DNA of 6,951 nt. It comes from Opitutales bacterium (GTDB lineage: Bacteria > Verrucomicrobiota > Verrucomicrobiia > Opitutales > T3Sed10-336). Both the position numbers and the translations under genes were made by a program. Where the stretch lies: contig SLOW01000262.1 in the NCBI GenBank assembly GCA_007132315.1, positions 1 through 6,951 on the forward strand, written 5' to 3'. The notes under the pieces are model-generated. The model was not told where the DNA came from. It worked only from the letters and a program-made list of their open reading frames with translations, and searched no databases. Positions 5,399-6,951 of the stretch are shown here, piece by piece (positions within the stretch are counted from its first letter, which is position 1; each line of letters starts with the position of its first letter).

Positions 5399-6247
5399 AT
5401 GCGTTGCGACTGGAGGTGCGGCGCCTGCGGGAGCGCGACGGTGCCGGCCGTCGCGTTGATGGTGTTGCTGTCCGTGGGCTACCTGTTTGCGGCGGGTGGC
5501 GTTTGGCCTGGTTTGGATGTGGGGCAGGCGGTGGCGGCGCGCAACTGTCGCGTTCTGGAGTGGAGCGGAGGGCTGGTCGCGACGGCGGCCCTCGCGATTG
5601 CGGTTTACGAGGTCGTTCATGCTGCGGGGCAGGCGGCCGGCCTGGCCGCCGTCGCCCTGGCGGGAGTACTGATATGGCGCCGCTACGGGATCGGCGCATG
5701 GGGGTGTTTGTCCGCGGCCCTCGTGGCGGGCGCGCACGGCGAAGCGTATCGTTTGCTTTGGTGGCCCGAGCGCATCGGCGAGATTTCTCCGGGGCTTGCA
5801 TTTTTCTTGGTGGCGATTCCGGCGTCGGTTCTGACGGTGGTTTTCGGGGTGCTCACCGTGCGCCGGGTGCGGTGGTCGTCGGCTGCCGTCGCTCCTCGGG
5901 TGTGGGGAGCGATTGCGGTTGCCGCGATGGCGCTTCCCGTTTTGGCCGCGGTCCACCCGCAACTTGGGCTGGAAGCCTACGCTACGGTGGTGTGGGGCGT
6001 GGCTGCCGTGACGCTTTTTGCCGCAGGATTGGCTTGCCGCGTTCAACCCTATCGCCTGGTGGCGCTTGGCGGGGTGGGACTGGCCGTATTTCGATTGTTT
6101 TTCGTGGATATTCAGGATACGCTGAACAGAATTATTACTTTTGGCGTCCTGGCTTTCGTCTTGCTCGGAATCGGGTATCTTTATCATCGTTTCCGCCACC
6201 GCCTGGAGGATATCGATCGGGAGACCGACGAAAGCAGACCGGCCTAA
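5399..6247 (+). CDS. Surviving C-terminal ORF of the DUF2339 gene
   Basis: This frame is open from a TAG at 5396-5398 to the TAA at 6245-6247 (282 aa from ATG 5399). Its first 14 residues (MRCDWRCGACGSAT) overlap the coiled-coil frame and are probably not real; ATG 5459 (residue 21) is another possible start. Neither has a convincing ribosome binding site. Predicted membrane segments lie near residues 15-34, 56-75, 79-93, 100-121, 132-153, 169-186, 193-213, 219-238 and 244-263, followed by a charged tail. If translated it would be a nine-helix remnant without the N-terminal coil. The stop lies 8 bp before the DUF4202 start, so the two were probably in one operon. Confidence 0.5.
   Translation: MRCDWRCGACGSATVPAVALMVLLSVGYLFAAGGVWPGLDVGQAVAARNCRVLEWSGGLVATAALAIAVYEVVHAAGQAAGLAAVALAGVLIWRRYGIGAWGCLSAALVAGAHGEAYRLLWWPERIGEISPGLAFFLVAIPASVLTVVFGVLTVRRVRWSSAAVAPRVWGAIAVAAMALPVLAAVHPQLGLEAYATVVWGVAAVTLFAAGLACRVQPYRLVALGGVGLAVFRLFFVDIQDTLNRIITFGVLAFVLLGIGYLYHRFRHRLEDIDRETDESRPA
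5434..5455. repeat. 8-bp perfect inverted repeat at the DUF2339 frame switch
   Basis: CGCGACGG (5434-5441) and CCGTCGCG (5448-5455) are perfect reverse complements around the 6-nt loop TGCCGG. The hairpin sits within about ten bases of the point where homology passes from the N-terminal frame to the C-terminal frame. Such palindromes promote deletion by replication slippage, and RNA hairpins can also influence frameshifting. No classic slippery heptamer is visible just upstream. Confidence 0.6.
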
Positions 6248-6255
6248 ATCTGGTT

Positions 6256-6867
6256 ATGGACGATTCATCAGCAACATTGGCCGAGGTTTTCCGCCGGTTC
6301 GACGAAATCCACGCCGAGGATCCGAAACGGGTGTCGGACAACGGGGTGGAAGTGCCCTGGAGTCTGCGCTATCACCGCCGCATGACCCACTGGCTGGAGG
6401 TGCTCGAACCGGGGGCGAGCGAGGCGTTGCAATTGGCGGCGCGGTGTCAGCATATCCGGAGGTGGACGGTGCCCCGGAGCGAATACCCGGAGGGGAAGCT
6501 CGGTTACAAGACGTGGCGAAGCGAGCTGACGATTTTTCACGGCGAACAGGCGGAGCGGGTCCTGCGTGGGTGCGGTTTTGAGACCGGACTGATTCAGCGG
6601 GTCAAGGATCTCCTGCAGAAGAAGGGCCTGAAGACCGATCCGGAGGTGCAGACCCTGGAGGATGTGATTTGCCTGGTCTTTTTGGAAAACGAGTTTGCCG
6701 GTTTTGCCTCGAAACACAGCGAAGAAAAGATGCACACGATTCTCCGGAAAACCTGGGCGAAAATGTCCGAGCGGGGACAGAAGGAGGCGCTTGAGCTGGC
6801 AAAATCGCTGCCGGACGATGCGGCGGCCCTGCTCCACCGGGTGCTGGGGAATTCCGGCGGGAAGTAG
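6256..6867 (+). CDS. DUF4202 domain protein
   Basis: The 203-aa product spans a whole DUF4202 domain with no signal peptide or membrane segment, so it is probably cytosolic. Visible family features are the start LAEVFRRFDEIHAEDP (8-23), then YHRRMTHWLEVL (39-50). The core follows: ARCQHIRRWTVPRSEYP (62-78), GYKTWRSEL (83-91), FHGEQA (94-99) and TLEDVICLVFLENEFAGF (133-150). The conserved His, Arg and Asp residues arranged on helices recall metal-dependent HD-type proteins, but that resemblance is my inference and no activity is established. ATG 6256 lies 8 bp after the DUF2339 stop, with no clear ribosome binding site, so translation may depend on the upstream gene. The same frame is open all the way back to 5278. 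Confidence 0.88.
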   Translation: MDDSSATLAEVFRRFDEIHAEDPKRVSDNGVEVPWSLRYHRRMTHWLEVLEPGASEALQLAARCQHIRRWTVPRSEYPEGKLGYKTWRSELTIFHGEQAERVLRGCGFETGLIQRVKDLLQKKGLKTDPEVQTLEDVICLVFLENEFAGFASKHSEEKMHTILRKTWAKMSERGQKEALELAKSLPDDAAALLHRVLGNSGGK

Positions 6868-6951
6868 TTTGTTTTCGCTGCCAATTGCTGGAAATATGGA
6901 AGGATCTTCGTAATCATAAAACGGATACGCGGTTGAGAGAATAAGGATGGC
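6868..6951 (+). other. Unassigned 3' edge, possible start of a further gene
   Basis: No terminator is visible after the DUF4202 stop. A purine-rich GAGAGA at 6935-6940 precedes an ATG at 6947, so another rightward gene could begin at the edge, but only two codons are present and nothing can be said about it. Confidence 0.2.

Larger units (their letters stand above)
5278..6247 (+). pseudogene. DUF2339 multi-pass membrane protein, internally deleted and frame-broken
   Basis: The frame from TTG 5278 encodes MDALIVILAALLLAVPVIAV, continuing as one membrane segment to about residue 28, then a heptad-like coil ELRWSVDALRLEVRRLRERD (35-54). This is the usual beginning of DUF2339 proteins. Beyond about 5440 this frame becomes a Gly/Arg-rich nonsense translation. 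From the same point the frame one base further on gives hydrophobic helices that end in the typical DUF2339 C-terminus: YRLVALGGVGLAVFRLFFVD and LAFVLLGIGYLYHRF. Family members are usually about 800-1000 aa with twenty or more membrane helices; only about 54 N-terminal and 265 C-terminal residues remain. I infer a large internal deletion that joined the ends out of frame. An assembly error, or a short family variant with one base indel, is the alternative. The family's role is unknown. Confidence 0.65.

Overview
The window is a GC-rich, gene-dense bacterial chromosome segment with short intergenic gaps and mostly housekeeping or conserved-hypothetical genes. There is no rRNA, tRNA, CRISPR array, intact insertion sequence or phage gene. 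Taxonomy cannot be fixed from this sequence. The gene families and composition would suit a Gram-negative lineage such as Verrucomicrobiota or Proteobacteria, but that is a weak guess.

Layout, left to right. Positions 1-285 are a non-conserved leader with an 18-bp hairpin at the left edge, an AT-rich pocket with a TATAAT hexamer and a 10-bp tandem repeat. It also holds a possible 51-codon hydrophobic ORF whose stop overlaps the next start. Positions 286-1362 (+) encode a medium-chain reductase very like mitochondrial trans-2-enoyl-CoA reductase (MECR/Etr1). Positions 1363-1798 hold no convincing intact gene; short minus-strand open stretches look like a decayed coding remnant. Positions 1799-2878 (+) encode a radical SAM protein of the SplB-like/PA0069 family, followed 3 bp later by an 84-aa stand-alone Smr-domain protein (2882-3136, +). 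These two almost certainly form an operon. A 234-bp convergent gap separates them from a complete Uup-type ABC-F ATPase on the minus strand (3371-5170). A 107-bp divergent gap leads to a DUF2339 membrane-protein gene (5278-6247, +) that appears broken: its N-terminal anchor and coiled coil lie in one frame and its C-terminal multi-pass region in another, with the large middle missing. A DUF4202 gene follows (6256-6867, +), then 84 bp of unassigned sequence.

The genes do not make one obvious pathway. A possible genome-maintenance theme links the radical SAM protein (SplB-like, with a C-terminal QMELF that resembles a sliding-clamp-binding peptide), the Smr-domain partner and Uup, which is tied in E. 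coli to branched-DNA processing and transposon excision. That link is an inference. I see no clear new multi-gene defence or mobile system. The most unusual observation is the DUF2339 remnant: an 8-bp perfect inverted repeat lies exactly at the frame switch, and the original frame then stays open, without a stop, into the downstream DUF4202 gene.
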